From contig JAABRB010000151.1 of assembly GCA_011391185.1 (NCBI GenBank), positions 1-7,966 of the forward strand: a DNA stretch of 7,966 bases. Direction: 5' to 3'. Below the pieces are notes generated by a model. The model had not been told where the DNA came from, did not search any database, and saw only the letters and a list, made by a program, of their open reading frames with translations. Source of the stretch: Betaproteobacteria bacterium. Its GTDB lineage: Bacteria > Pseudomonadota > Gammaproteobacteria > Burkholderiales > SG8-39. The translations under genes were made by a program, and so were the position numbers. Positions 1 through 5,939 of this stretch are shown piece by piece. How positions within the stretch are numbered: position 1 is the first letter of the stretch; each line of letters begins with the position of its first letter.

Positions 1-30
1 CCCCTGTTCGTGACCTTCTGCTTTTTCCGT

Positions 31-107
31 TGGTAGGCGCGATTGGACTCGAACCAACGACCCCTACCATGTCAAGGTAGTGCTCTAACCAGCTGAGCTA
101 CGCGCCT
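31..107 (-). tRNA. tRNA-Val (anticodon GAC)
   Basis: Read on the minus strand, this 77-nt segment folds as a complete cloverleaf. The 7-bp acceptor stem pairs AGGCGCG with CGCGCCT. The D arm holds the usual AGCTGGTTA loop. The anticodon stem CTACC/GGTAG closes a TTGACAT loop, which gives anticodon GAC (valine, codons GUC and GUU). The T arm is GTTGG-TTCGAGT-CCAAT. The 3' CCA is encoded in the DNA, after discriminator base A. The anticodon arm and T arm closely resemble the enterobacterial tRNA-Val(GAC) as I remember it, which supports the identity. No U-rich terminator is visible in the 30 bases left between its 3' end and the window edge. Confidence 0.97.
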
Positions 108-118
108 GAAGAGGACGG

Positions 119-148
119 ATTCTATCCGAGGCAAAGCACCCCGGGCAA
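119..148 (-). promoter_or_regulatory. Putative sigma-70 promoter of tRNA-Val
   Basis: On the minus strand a -10 box TAGAAT (119-124, 5/6 match to TATAAT) follows a weak -35 box TTGCCC (143-148) at an 18-nt spacing. Transcription would start around 112, about 5 nt before the mature tRNA 5' end at 107. The -35 box lies in the loop of the hairpin that may end recN, so recN termination and tRNA initiation would overlap. This is an inference from motif match and position only. Confidence 0.45.
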
Positions 149-157
149 ATTGGGGTG
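137..157 (-). terminator. Possible recN terminator hairpin
   Basis: On the minus strand, CACCCC and GGGGTG form a 6-bp stem around a 9-nt loop, starting 5 nt after the recN stop codon. The stem is followed by CTTTGCC rather than a real T run, so it is a weak candidate for intrinsic termination. Its position directly after recN is the main argument for it. Confidence 0.3.
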
Positions 158-162
158 GCCGC

Positions 163-1836
163 TCACCGCTCGCCCGCCATCCGCGCGTCGAGCATTTCCG
201 CCGCGTGCTTGCGGGTGGTGGCCGTGATGCGGGTGCCCCCGAGCATGCGCGCGACCTCCTCCACCCGGGCCGCCTCGTCCAGGACCGCGACGGTACTCCG
301 GACCGCGCCGTTCGCTGTCAGCTTGGCGACGGACCATTGGTGGTCGGCCTGCGCGGCGACCTGCGGGAGGTGGGTCACGCAGAGGACCTGCCGCTCGCGG
401 CCGAGCGACCGCAGTTTTCTGCCGACGATCTCGGCCACTGCGCCGCCGATCCCGGAATCAACCTCGTCGAAAATCATCGTCGGCACCGCCGCCGCCTTGC
501 TGGTGATCACCTGGATGGCAAGGCTGATTCGCGAAAGCTCGCCGCCCGACGCCACCTTGGCGAGCGGACGCGGCTCCTGTCCGGGGTTGGCCGCAACCAG
601 AAACTCGATGGCTTCGTTGCCCTGGGCGCTGCCGCCATCGACCGGGCGCAATGCCGCGGTAAATCGCCCACCGGCCATCGCGAGCTCTTTCATGGCCGCC
701 GTGACGTCCCTGGAGAGCTTGGCCGCGGCGGCCGTGCGCTGCGCCGAAAGGGCGCGCGCCCGCTCCTCGTATTTGCCGCGGGCTTCCTTCTCCTGGGCGA
801 CGAGCGCATCGAGATTCGAGGCGACTTCGAGCTCGTCCAGGCGTGCAGTCAGACGCTCCAGGAGCTCCGGCAACCCTTCGGGCATAGTCCGGAGCCGCCG
901 CGCTGCCGAGTGCAACGCTTCCACCCGCCGTTCGACCTCGGCGAGCCGGCCCGGATCGAGCTCGACACGATCGGCGTAGTGCCGCAGCGCATGCGCGGCC
1001 TCGCCGAGCTGCGCCTCGGCGCTCTCCAGCAAGCCCAGCGGCTCCTGGAGCGCCGCGTCGTAATCCACGAGCGCGCGCAGGCGCGCAATGGTCGCCGAGA
1101 CGGCCGACGCCGCGGCCGAATCGGATTCGAAAAGCGCATCCACGGCCGCGTGCGTCCCCTCGATCAGGCCGGCAGCATGCGCGAGGCGGCTCTGTTCGGC
1201 ACTGACCTCGTCCCACTCGCCGGCCTTGGGAGCGAGCTTTCGCAGCTCCTCGACCTGCCATGCAACCTGCTCGCGCTCCGCGTTGCGGGCCGCCGCATTC
1301 GTCTCGTACTCGGTCCGGGCACGGACGAGGCCCTGCCATGCCTTCCAGGCCGCACCCACTTCGCGCGCGAGCGGCGTCAGACTCGCGTGCGCATCCAGGA
1401 TCGCGCGCTGCGCCTCGGCCCGCACCAGCGACTGGTGGGCATGCTGCCCATGGATATCGATGAGCGATTCCGACACCCCACTCACCTGCTGGAGCGTTGC
1501 GGCCGTGCCATTGATGAACGCGCGCGAGCGGCCGTTCTTGTCCACCACGCGCCGCAGCAGCAGCCGGCCGGGATCGCCCTCGAGCGCGTTCTCGCGCAGC
1601 CAAGTCTCGACGTCGGGGAGCCGCTCGACCGCAAATTCCGCGACGACCTCGGCCCGCTCCGCACCCATGCGCAGCATGTTCGCATCGGCACGCTCACCCA
1701 GCGCGAGGGCCAGCGCGTCGATCAGGATCGATTTCCCGGCGCCCGTCTCGCCGGTGAGGGTGGTGAAGGCGCGGTCAAACTCGAGGTCGAGCGCGTCGAC
1801 GATGGCGAAGTCGCGGATGGAGAGATGCAGGAGCAT
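163..1836 (-). CDS. recN: DNA repair protein RecN (SMC-like ATPase)
   Basis: RecN is a cytoplasmic SMC-family ATPase that acts early in RecA-dependent repair of double-strand breaks. The product is 557 aa, close to the family length of about 550. The N-terminal half-nucleotide-binding domain opens with MLLHLSIRDFAIVDALDLEF and carries the Walker A motif GETGAGKS (29-36) and the IHGQHAHQSL region (128-137). A long, Ala/Glu/Arg-rich region (about 155-385) is predicted coiled coil. The C-terminal half holds the ABC signature VASGGELSR (428-436), Walker B with catalytic Glu in PTMIFDEVDSGIGG (452-465), and the switch histidine in THLPQVAA (488-495). The start at 1836 is set by the family N-terminus; the open frame continues upstream across nadK but has no RecN-like residues there. 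The site before this ATG (GGTAG, then 8 nt) is a weak ribosome-binding site. It follows nadK in the same direction with a 152-bp gap and is probably co-transcribed. A second, out-of-frame copy of its first 18 codons lies just upstream. Confidence 0.97.
   Translation of the reverse strand: MLLHLSIRDFAIVDALDLEFDRAFTTLTGETGAGKSILIDALALALGERADANMLRMGAERAEVVAEFAVERLPDVETWLRENALEGDPGRLLLRRVVDKNGRSRAFINGTAATLQQVSGVSESLIDIHGQHAHQSLVRAEAQRAILDAHASLTPLAREVGAAWKAWQGLVRARTEYETNAAARNAEREQVAWQVEELRKLAPKAGEWDEVSAEQSRLAHAAGLIEGTHAAVDALFESDSAAASAVSATIARLRALVDYDAALQEPLGLLESAEAQLGEAAHALRHYADRVELDPGRLAEVERRVEALHSAARRLRTMPEGLPELLERLTARLDELEVASNLDALVAQEKEARGKYEERARALSAQRTAAAAKLSRDVTAAMKELAMAGGRFTAALRPVDGGSAQGNEAIEFLVAANPGQEPRPLAKVASGGELSRISLAIQVITSKAAAVPTMIFDEVDSGIGGAVAEIVGRKLRSLGRERQVLCVTHLPQVAAQADHQWSVAKLTANGAVRSTVAVLDEAARVEEVARMLGGTRITATTRKHAAEMLDARMAGER
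1784..1836 (-). repeat. Direct repeat copy A: 5' end of recN
   Basis: These 53 bp encode RecN residues 1-18 in the true recN frame. They match 1909-1961 at 49 of 53 positions with no gaps, the first 32 bases (plus-strand order) being identical. Weaker similarity continues past the start codon to about 1860, including shared CTACCG and CGCTCG blocks at the same 125-bp offset, so the repeated unit probably includes the translation start region. Confidence 0.9.
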
Positions 1837-1868
1837 TTGCGGGTCTACCGTGCGCTCGCCCGGTTTGG

Positions 1869-1902
1869 GGGATCTACAAGGGGGCCGTGCCCCCTTGTTC
1901 CC
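1869..1902. repeat. Strong perfect hairpin (inverted repeat) in recN leader
   Basis: ACAAGGGGGC (1876-1885) and GCCCCCTTGT (1889-1898) are perfect inverted repeats around a 3-nt loop. A further 4 bp can pair (GGGA 1869-1872 with TCCC 1899-1902) across a 3-nt bulge. It lies between the two recN-start copies and inside the 38-codon upstream frame. Neither strand has a T run directly after the stem, so it is not a classical terminator. It could be a REP-like or other small dispersed repeat, or a translational control structure; copy number elsewhere in the genome is unknown. Confidence 0.75.
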
Positions 1903-1908
1903 ACCCTC

Positions 1909-1961
1909 AGGTCGAGCGCGTCGACGATGGCGAAGTCGCGAATCGAGAGACTCAGGAGCAT
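1909..1961 (-). repeat. Direct repeat copy B: recN start duplicate
   Basis: This is the outer copy of the 53-bp repeat (49/53 identical to 1784-1836). Of the four differences, two are synonymous changes in Ser and Ile codons and the other two together change one codon (His to Ser). That pattern resembles divergence under coding constraint or between two recN alleles, more than random decay. Similarity fades after about 1985, close to the nadK stop. Confidence 0.9.
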
Positions 1962-1988
1962 GACTTGTCCCTACCGCACGCTCGGACT

Positions 1989-2876
1989 CTAGACTAGCGT
2001 CTCGCTCCAGTGCAGCTTTTCGCGCAACATGGCGTAGTAGCTGTAGCCGGGCGGATGGACGAGGCGCAGAACGTGGGCGGAGCGCCGGACCGTGACCCGG
2101 TCGCCTTCCCTGAGCTCGAAGCTCGGTTGGCCATCGAAATGCAGCATCGCGTCGGCGGCCCGCCTTATGGCGACCTCGATGACGCAGCCATCGCTCACCG
2201 CAATCGGGCGGTTGGAAAGCGTGTGGGGACAGATCGGCACCAGTGCCAATCCCGGCACACCGGGCTGGAGGATGGGACCGTTCGAGGACAGCGCATACGC
2301 GGTCGATCCGGTCGGCGTGGCCACGATCAGACCATCCGCGCGCAGGTCGTAGACGAACTCCCCGTCTATGCGCACCAGAATCTCGATCAGCCGACCGGTC
2401 GCCCCCTTGTTCACGACGAGATCGTTCAGCGCGATGGTGCTGAATGGGGAGATCCCGTCCCGATGTACAGCGACGTCGAGCATGGTGCGCGGCTCGATCT
2501 GGTAGTCGCCTGCCAGCACCTTGCCCATCTGGTCGACCATGGCACCGAGCGCAATGTCGGTCAGGAATCCGAGCCGGCCCTGGTTGACGCCGATCAGGGG
2601 CACTCCGGTCGCCGCGAGCAATCGTGCCGCCGAGAGCATGCTGCCGTCGCCCCCGAGCACGACTACGAGGTCCGCCCGTCCGCCGATATCCTCGCGATCC
2701 ACAGCCGGGAAGTGCGTGACCCCCGACTCCGCCGCGGTATCCTGCTCCACCAGAACGTTGCAACCCTGACCCGTAAGATAGCGTCCGAGTTCCTCGAGCG
2801 GCTCGGCGACGTCCCGGCTCTTGTAACGGCCGATCAGGGCGACAGTCTTGAATGCGGGGTTGGCAACAGACGGCAT
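1989..2876 (-). CDS. nadK: NAD kinase (ATP-NAD kinase)
   Basis: NadK phosphorylates NAD to NADP in the cytosol, the only de novo route to NADP. The 295-aa product has the normal length of proteobacterial NadK. Visible motifs are the GGDGSM loop (75-80, with catalytic Asp77), GVNQGRLGFLTDI (96-108), the NAD-binding ND pair in ALNDLVVNKG (149-158), DGLIVATPTGSTAYALS (181-197), and PICPHTLSNRPI (214-225) of the C-terminal beta-sandwich domain. No key residue is missing. The start at 2876 gives the expected N-terminus (FKTVALIGRYKS at 9-20). No Shine-Dalgarno sequence precedes it, and the likely -10 box lies only 8 nt upstream, so the mRNA may be nearly leaderless. It is divergent from hrcA and is followed by recN in the same direction, a pairing that is widespread in proteobacteria. 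Confidence 0.97.
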   Translation of the reverse strand: MPSVANPAFKTVALIGRYKSRDVAEPLEELGRYLTGQGCNVLVEQDTAAESGVTHFPAVDREDIGGRADLVVVLGGDGSMLSAARLLAATGVPLIGVNQGRLGFLTDIALGAMVDQMGKVLAGDYQIEPRTMLDVAVHRDGISPFSTIALNDLVVNKGATGRLIEILVRIDGEFVYDLRADGLIVATPTGSTAYALSSNGPILQPGVPGLALVPICPHTLSNRPIAVSDGCVIEVAIRRAADAMLHFDGQPSFELREGDRVTVRRSAHVLRLVHPPGYSYYAMLREKLHWSETLV

Positions 2877-2884
2877 GGCGCCAC

Positions 2885-2912
2885 ATTAGACCATACCGAT
2901 ACCGACCGACAA
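2885..2912 (-). promoter_or_regulatory. Putative sigma-70 promoter of nadK(-recN)
   Basis: On the minus strand, -35 TTGTCG (2907-2912, 4/6) and -10 TCTAAT (2885-2890, 5/6) are separated by 16 nt. The predicted start of transcription is around 2878-2879, only 2-3 nt before the nadK ATG. It sits in the divergent nadK-hrcA gap, where a leftward promoter is expected. Confidence 0.45.
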
Positions 2913-2954
2913 ATGCCCTCCAAACCAGTGGCTTCCCCGACTTCTCGACTCGGG

Positions 2955-2960
2955 TAGAAT
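2955..2960 (+). promoter_or_regulatory. Putative -10 box for hrcA
   Basis: TAGAAT matches TATAAT at 5 of 6 positions and would start transcription at about 2966-2968. The matching -35 region (around 2932-2938, CTTCCCC) is a poor match, so a helper factor or a different sigma factor may be needed. No sigma-32 promoter and no complete HrcA operator (CIRCE) is seen in this gap. Confidence 0.3.
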
Positions 2961-2967
2961 GGCCTTC

Positions 2968-3987
2968 ATGCTCGACCCACGCGCGCAAATCCTGATGAAG
3001 ACGCTCGTCGAGCGCTACATCGCCGATGGCGAGCCGGTCGGTTCGCGCGCGCTCTCGAGGTTCTCCGGTCTCGACCTGTCGCCGGCGACGGTGCGCAACG
3101 TCATGGCCGATCTGGAGGAGATGGGTTTGATCGCGAGCCCGCACACGTCCGCGGGGCGGATTCCCACGTCGCGCGGCTACCGGCTGTTCGTCGACACATT
3201 GATGACCGTGAAGCCGCTCGAGCGAACGGCGATCGAGCAGCTGGAGGGTCAGCTCCACCCCGATCATCCGCAGCGGGTGATCAGCCAGGCCTCGCAGCTC
3301 CTGTCCGAGCTCACGCACTTCGCGGGGCTCGTCGTTGCCACGCGCCGCAAGGAACCCGCGTTCCGCCACATCGAGTTCCTGCTGCTCTCCGAGAAGCGGG
3401 TGCTGCTCATCATCGTCACGCCGGGCGGCGACGTGCAGAACCGGATTCTCTTCACCGAACACACCTACACCCAGAGCGAGCTGACGACCACGGCGACATT
3501 CGTGAACGAGCACTACGCCGGCATGACGCTGGACGAGATCCGGCGCCGCGTGCACGACGAGTTGCGCGAGCTGCGCGCGGAGATGTCGGTCCTCATGACA
3601 GCGGCGCTCGACGCGAGCAGCGAAGCGCTCAACGAGAGCGCCGAGACGTACGTGATCTCCGGGGAGCACAACCTGCTCGACTCGGTCGACCTCGCGTCGA
3701 ACATGGTGCGACTGCGCGAGGTGTTCGCGCTCTTCGACAAGAAGACGGCGCTGGTGCAGATCCTCAACGCGAGCCTGCACGGAGCCGGCGTGCAGATCTT
3801 CATCGGCGGCGAGACAGCCTTGAGCTCGCTCGACGAATGCAGCGTCATCTCGTCACCCTACGAAGTGGACGGGCAGGTGGTCGGCACGGTGGCCGTGATC
3901 GGGCCCACGCGCATGGCCTACGAGCGCGTCGTCCCGATCGTCGACATCACGGCCAAGCTGGTCTCCAGCGCGCTCTCCCGGGAGTAG
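2968..3987 (+). CDS. hrcA: Heat-inducible transcription repressor HrcA
   Basis: HrcA is a dimeric DNA-binding repressor that binds the CIRCE inverted repeat and typically controls groESL, its activity depending on the GroE chaperonin. The product is 339 aa, normal for the family. The N-terminal winged-helix domain (about 1-80) shows RAQILMKTLVERYIADGEPVGSRALS, then GLDLSPATVRNVMADLEEMG (34-53) and SPHTSAGRIPTSRGYRLFVD (57-76), the most conserved block of the family. The central GAF-like and C-terminal dimerisation regions follow, ending with VISSPYEVDGQVVGTVAVIGPTRMAY (293-318). I chose the ATG at 2968 because known homologues start at ML-x-x-RAQIL; an in-frame ATG at 2959 would add three residues (MAF), and neither has a good ribosome-binding site. 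It is divergent from nadK and precedes hemH by 63 nt. Confidence 0.96.
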   Translation: MLDPRAQILMKTLVERYIADGEPVGSRALSRFSGLDLSPATVRNVMADLEEMGLIASPHTSAGRIPTSRGYRLFVDTLMTVKPLERTAIEQLEGQLHPDHPQRVISQASQLLSELTHFAGLVVATRRKEPAFRHIEFLLLSEKRVLLIIVTPGGDVQNRILFTEHTYTQSELTTTATFVNEHYAGMTLDEIRRRVHDELRELRAEMSVLMTAALDASSEALNESAETYVISGEHNLLDSVDLASNMVRLREVFALFDKKTALVQILNASLHGAGVQIFIGGETALSSLDECSVISSPYEVDGQVVGTVAVIGPTRMAYERVVPIVDITAKLVSSALSRE

Positions 3988-3997
3988 CAGAACGCCG

Positions 3998-4016
3998 GGT
4001 CCGCGCGGCGCGGGCC
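3998..4016 (+). other. GC-rich hairpin between hrcA and hemH
   Basis: Eight base pairs (one G-U) form between GGTCCGCG (3998-4005) and CGCGGGCC (4009-4016) with a 3-nt loop, starting 11 nt after the hrcA stop. No T run follows, so full intrinsic termination is unlikely. It may slow polymerase or protect mRNA ends between hrcA and hemH. In DNA this GC-rich, chance pairing is also possible. Confidence 0.3.
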
Positions 4017-4050
4017 ACGGTCAACGTCCGACATTTCGGCGCAGGGTGAA

Positions 4051-5154
4051 ATGGCATTCGCCAGCGAGCCTCCATACAAGCACGGCACCATCGCGAAAAC
4101 CGCGATCCTCCTCGTCAACCTCGGCACACCCGAGGAACCGACGCCGGACGCCGTCAGGCGATACCTCCGCGAGTTCCTGAGCGATCCGCGCGTCGTGGAG
4201 ATTCCGCGGCCGATCTGGTGGCTGATCCTGAACGGCATCATCCTGCGGACGCGGCCGCGTGCCTCGGCGAAGAAGTACGCCGCGATCTGGACGCAGGACG
4301 GGTCGCCGCTGCGGGTGCACACCGAGCGGCAGGCCAAGCTGTTGCAGGGTTTCCTCGGACTCCAGGTGAAATCGCCGATCGTCGTCGACTACGCGATGCG
4401 CTACGGCGAGCCATCGATCGACGCGACGCTCGAAAGGCTGAAAGCGCACGGTTGCAGTCGCATCCTCGTGCTACCGCTCTATCCGCAGTACGCGGCAAGC
4501 ACCACCGCGACGGCGTTCGACCGGGTTGCGGCATATCTGGCGCGGACCCGAAACGTTCCCGAATTTCGGCTCGTCAGGGACTTCCACGATCACCCCGCTT
4601 ACATCGGCGCGCTCGGAAATACCGTGCGTGCATTCTGGCGCGAGCACGGCCGCCCGGATCGCCTGGTGATCAGCTTCCATGGTGTGCCGCGTCGCACGCT
4701 CGACCGCGGCGATCCGTATCACTGCGAGTGCCAGAAGACCGCGCGGCTGCTCGCCGAGGATCTCGAGCTCGCACCCGCAACCTGGACGCTCGCGTTCCAG
4801 TCCCGCTTCGGCCGGGCGGAATGGCTGAAGCCCTATACCCAGGCGACGCTCGAGCACCTCGCGCGCGAGGGCGTGGGGCGCGTCGACGTGATCTGTCCCG
4901 GGTTCATCGCCGACTGCCTGGAAACGCTCGAGGAGATCAACATTGAATGTCGCGCCGCGTTCCTCGCAAACGGGGGCAAGGAGTTTCGCTACATTCCCTG
5001 CCTGAATGACCGCGACGACTGGATCAAGGCGCTGACGACGATCGCGCTCGGCCACCTTCACGGCTGGGCGACCACAACCTGGGACCGCACCGCAGCCCAG
5101 GCCAGTGCCCGGCAAAGCGAGCGCCGCGCCAAGGCCCTCGGCGCGAAAGACTGA
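4051..5154 (+). CDS. hemH: Ferrochelatase (protoheme ferro-lyase)
   Basis: HemH inserts Fe(II) into protoporphyrin IX, the last step of protoheme synthesis, in the cytosol or at the inner-membrane face. The product is 367 aa, typical for proteobacteria. It opens with [22 protein letters not shown] (18-39). [12 protein letters not shown] (85-96) and [12 protein letters not shown] (112-123) follow in the first alpha/beta domain, then [12 protein letters not shown] (141-152). The catalytic histidine is in ISFHGVP (207-213), and the second active-site block is [15 protein letters not shown] (282-296), with the conserved glutamates. The C-terminal tail (from about 343) is Ala/Arg/Lys-rich and looks disordered. 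An AGG at 4043-4045 lies 5 nt before the ATG and supports the start. It sits between hrcA and grpE, a conserved betaproteobacterial placement with no clear functional reason visible here. Confidence 0.97.
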   Translation: MAFASEPPYKHGTIAKTAILLVNLGTPEEPTPDAVRRYLREFLSDPRVVEIPRPIWWLILNGIILRTRPRASAKKYAAIWTQDGSPLRVHTERQAKLLQGFLGLQVKSPIVVDYAMRYGEPSIDATLERLKAHGCSRILVLPLYPQYAASTTATAFDRVAAYLARTRNVPEFRLVRDFHDHPAYIGALGNTVRAFWREHGRPDRLVISFHGVPRRTLDRGDPYHCECQKTARLLAEDLELAPATWTLAFQSRFGRAEWLKPYTQATLEHLAREGVGRVDVICPGFIADCLETLEEINIECRAAFLANGGKEFRYIPCLNDRDDWIKALTTIALGHLHGWATTTWDRTAAQASARQSERRAKALGAKD

Positions 5155-5257
5155 AGCGTCGCTGACGCGGCGCGGCGCCCGGTGGCCCGATCAGCCGGCG
5201 CGAACCGTCTCCGCCATCAAGCGTTATCTCCTTGATCCGGGAGGATTCCTGCCGGGG

Positions 5258-5284
5258 CTTGAATTCATGGGTCGTGCCCCAATA
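5258..5284 (+). promoter_or_regulatory. Sigma-32 (RpoH) heat-shock promoter of grpE-dnaK
   Basis: CTTGAA (5258-5263), matching the sigma-32 -35 core exactly, is followed after 13 nt by CCCCAATA (5277-5284), close to the -10 consensus CCCCATTTA. Both boxes and the spacing fit the heat-shock class. Transcription should start at about 5290-5292, so the frame's earlier ATGs at 5232 and 5268 cannot be translated from this transcript. The rest of the 143-bp gap (5155-5297) holds no gene; I see only a small GCGTC/GACGC stem (5156-5168) right after the hemH stop. Confidence 0.8.
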
Positions 5285-5297
5285 CTCCGGGAGTCAC

Positions 5298-5873
5298 ATG
5301 GAGGCCTATCAGAACATGAATCCGGACCCCGGCAACCGGGACCCCAAACCCCCCGCTCCCGAGGAAACGCCCGGTCAGGATCCGACACTTGAGCGAACCG
5401 CGTCCGCCGCCGTCGATCTGGCGGAAGCGATTGCGGCAGCGGAGGCCAAGGCAAAAGAGCACCACGAGGCTTGGCTACGTGCCGCGGCGGAGACCGAAAA
5501 CGTCCGCAAGCGGGCCCAGGACGATATCGCCCGGGCGCACAAGTACGCGCTCGAGAAGTTCGCGGGCGACCTGCTGCAAGTGAAAGACAGCCTGGAAGCC
5601 GCCCTCAACGCCGAATCCCAGTCGGTGGAAAGCCTCCGGGCCGGCGTGGAGGTCACCTTGAAGCAGCTCGCGGGCATTTTCGAGCGCCAGCAGATCCGCG
5701 AGATCGACCCGGCCGGCGAGCCGTTCGATCCGCACCGCCACGAGGCAATCAGCATGCTTCCCTCCGAAAAGACGCCGAACACGGTGATCAACGTGCTGCA
5801 GAAGGGCTACCTCCTGCATGACCGCGTGATCCGCCCCGCGCTCGTCACCGTGGCGAAGCCCAAAGAGGGTTGA
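5298..5873 (+). CDS. grpE: Nucleotide exchange factor GrpE (HSP-70 cofactor)
   Basis: GrpE is a cytosolic dimer that releases ADP from DnaK, resetting the chaperone cycle, and acts as a thermosensor. The 191-aa product has a charged, Pro-rich disordered N-terminus (about 1-35), a long helical dimerisation segment (about 40-105, including AWLRAAAETENVRKRAQDD), a four-helix region, and the C-terminal beta-domain that touches DnaK. The family signature is clear in FDPHRHEAIS (143-152) and NTVINVLQKGYLLHDRVIRP (161-180). The start is ambiguous. ATG 5298 has GGGAG four nt upstream, but the sigma-32 transcript would begin within that sequence. ATG 5316 has GGAGG at 5300-5304, 11 nt upstream, inside the heat-shock transcript. 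I give 5298 as the outer limit; the upstream ATGs at 5232 and 5268 are unlikely because they lie before or within the promoter. It precedes dnaK by 66 nt. Confidence 0.95.
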   Translation: MEAYQNMNPDPGNRDPKPPAPEETPGQDPTLERTASAAVDLAEAIAAAEAKAKEHHEAWLRAAAETENVRKRAQDDIARAHKYALEKFAGDLLQVKDSLEAALNAESQSVESLRAGVEVTLKQLAGIFERQQIREIDPAGEPFDPHRHEAISMLPSEKTPNTVINVLQKGYLLHDRVIRPALVTVAKPKEG

Positions 5874-5939
5874 AGTTCAGGGAATTAGCCTCAACTATCG
5901 GCCAGGAACGAGACAACCAGCACTCGCAAGGACACGAAC

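Larger units (their letters stand above)
1845..1961 (-). pseudogene. Truncated duplicate of recN start / 38-codon upstream ORF
   Basis: Minus-strand ATG at 1961 begins a frame reading MLLSLSIRDFAIVDALDL, nearly identical to the RecN N-terminus. It then departs into 20 unrelated residues and stops at TAG (1845-1847), 8 nt before the recN start codon. The frame is shifted relative to recN (offset 125 bp), so it cannot be an N-terminal extension. It has a better Shine-Dalgarno sequence (AGGGA, 7 nt before ATG) than the genuine recN start. It lacks everything after the first beta strands, so it cannot be a functional RecN. It could be a dead remnant, or a translated leader coupled to recN. It begins 27 nt after the nadK stop, the position where an undisturbed recN start would be expected. 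Confidence 0.4.

Noticed and set aside
155..1992. Long plus-strand frames opposite recN (155-979, 205-1992, 1088-1963)
   Set aside because: They overlap each other and recN, have Arg/Ser-rich low-complexity translations, and lack ribosome-binding sites or family motifs.
2010..2957. 315-codon plus-strand frame opposite nadK
   Set aside because: It is a shadow of nadK: no recognisable motif, and it spans the divergent promoter gap.
1837..3780. Open frame upstream of recN that would extend RecN to about 1205 residues
   Set aside because: The extra part is antisense to hrcA and out of frame with nadK, is Arg/His-rich, and has no RecN similarity. RecN family proteins start at MLLHLSIRDF.
5232..5297. 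Upstream in-frame ATGs that would lengthen GrpE
   Set aside because: They lie before or inside the sigma-32 promoter and add residues with no GrpE resemblance.
5870..5898. Separate sigma-70 promoter for dnaK (TTGAAG, 17 nt, AACTAT)
   Set aside because: The -10 box matches only 3 of 6 positions and the -35 overlaps the grpE stop, which is no better than chance.
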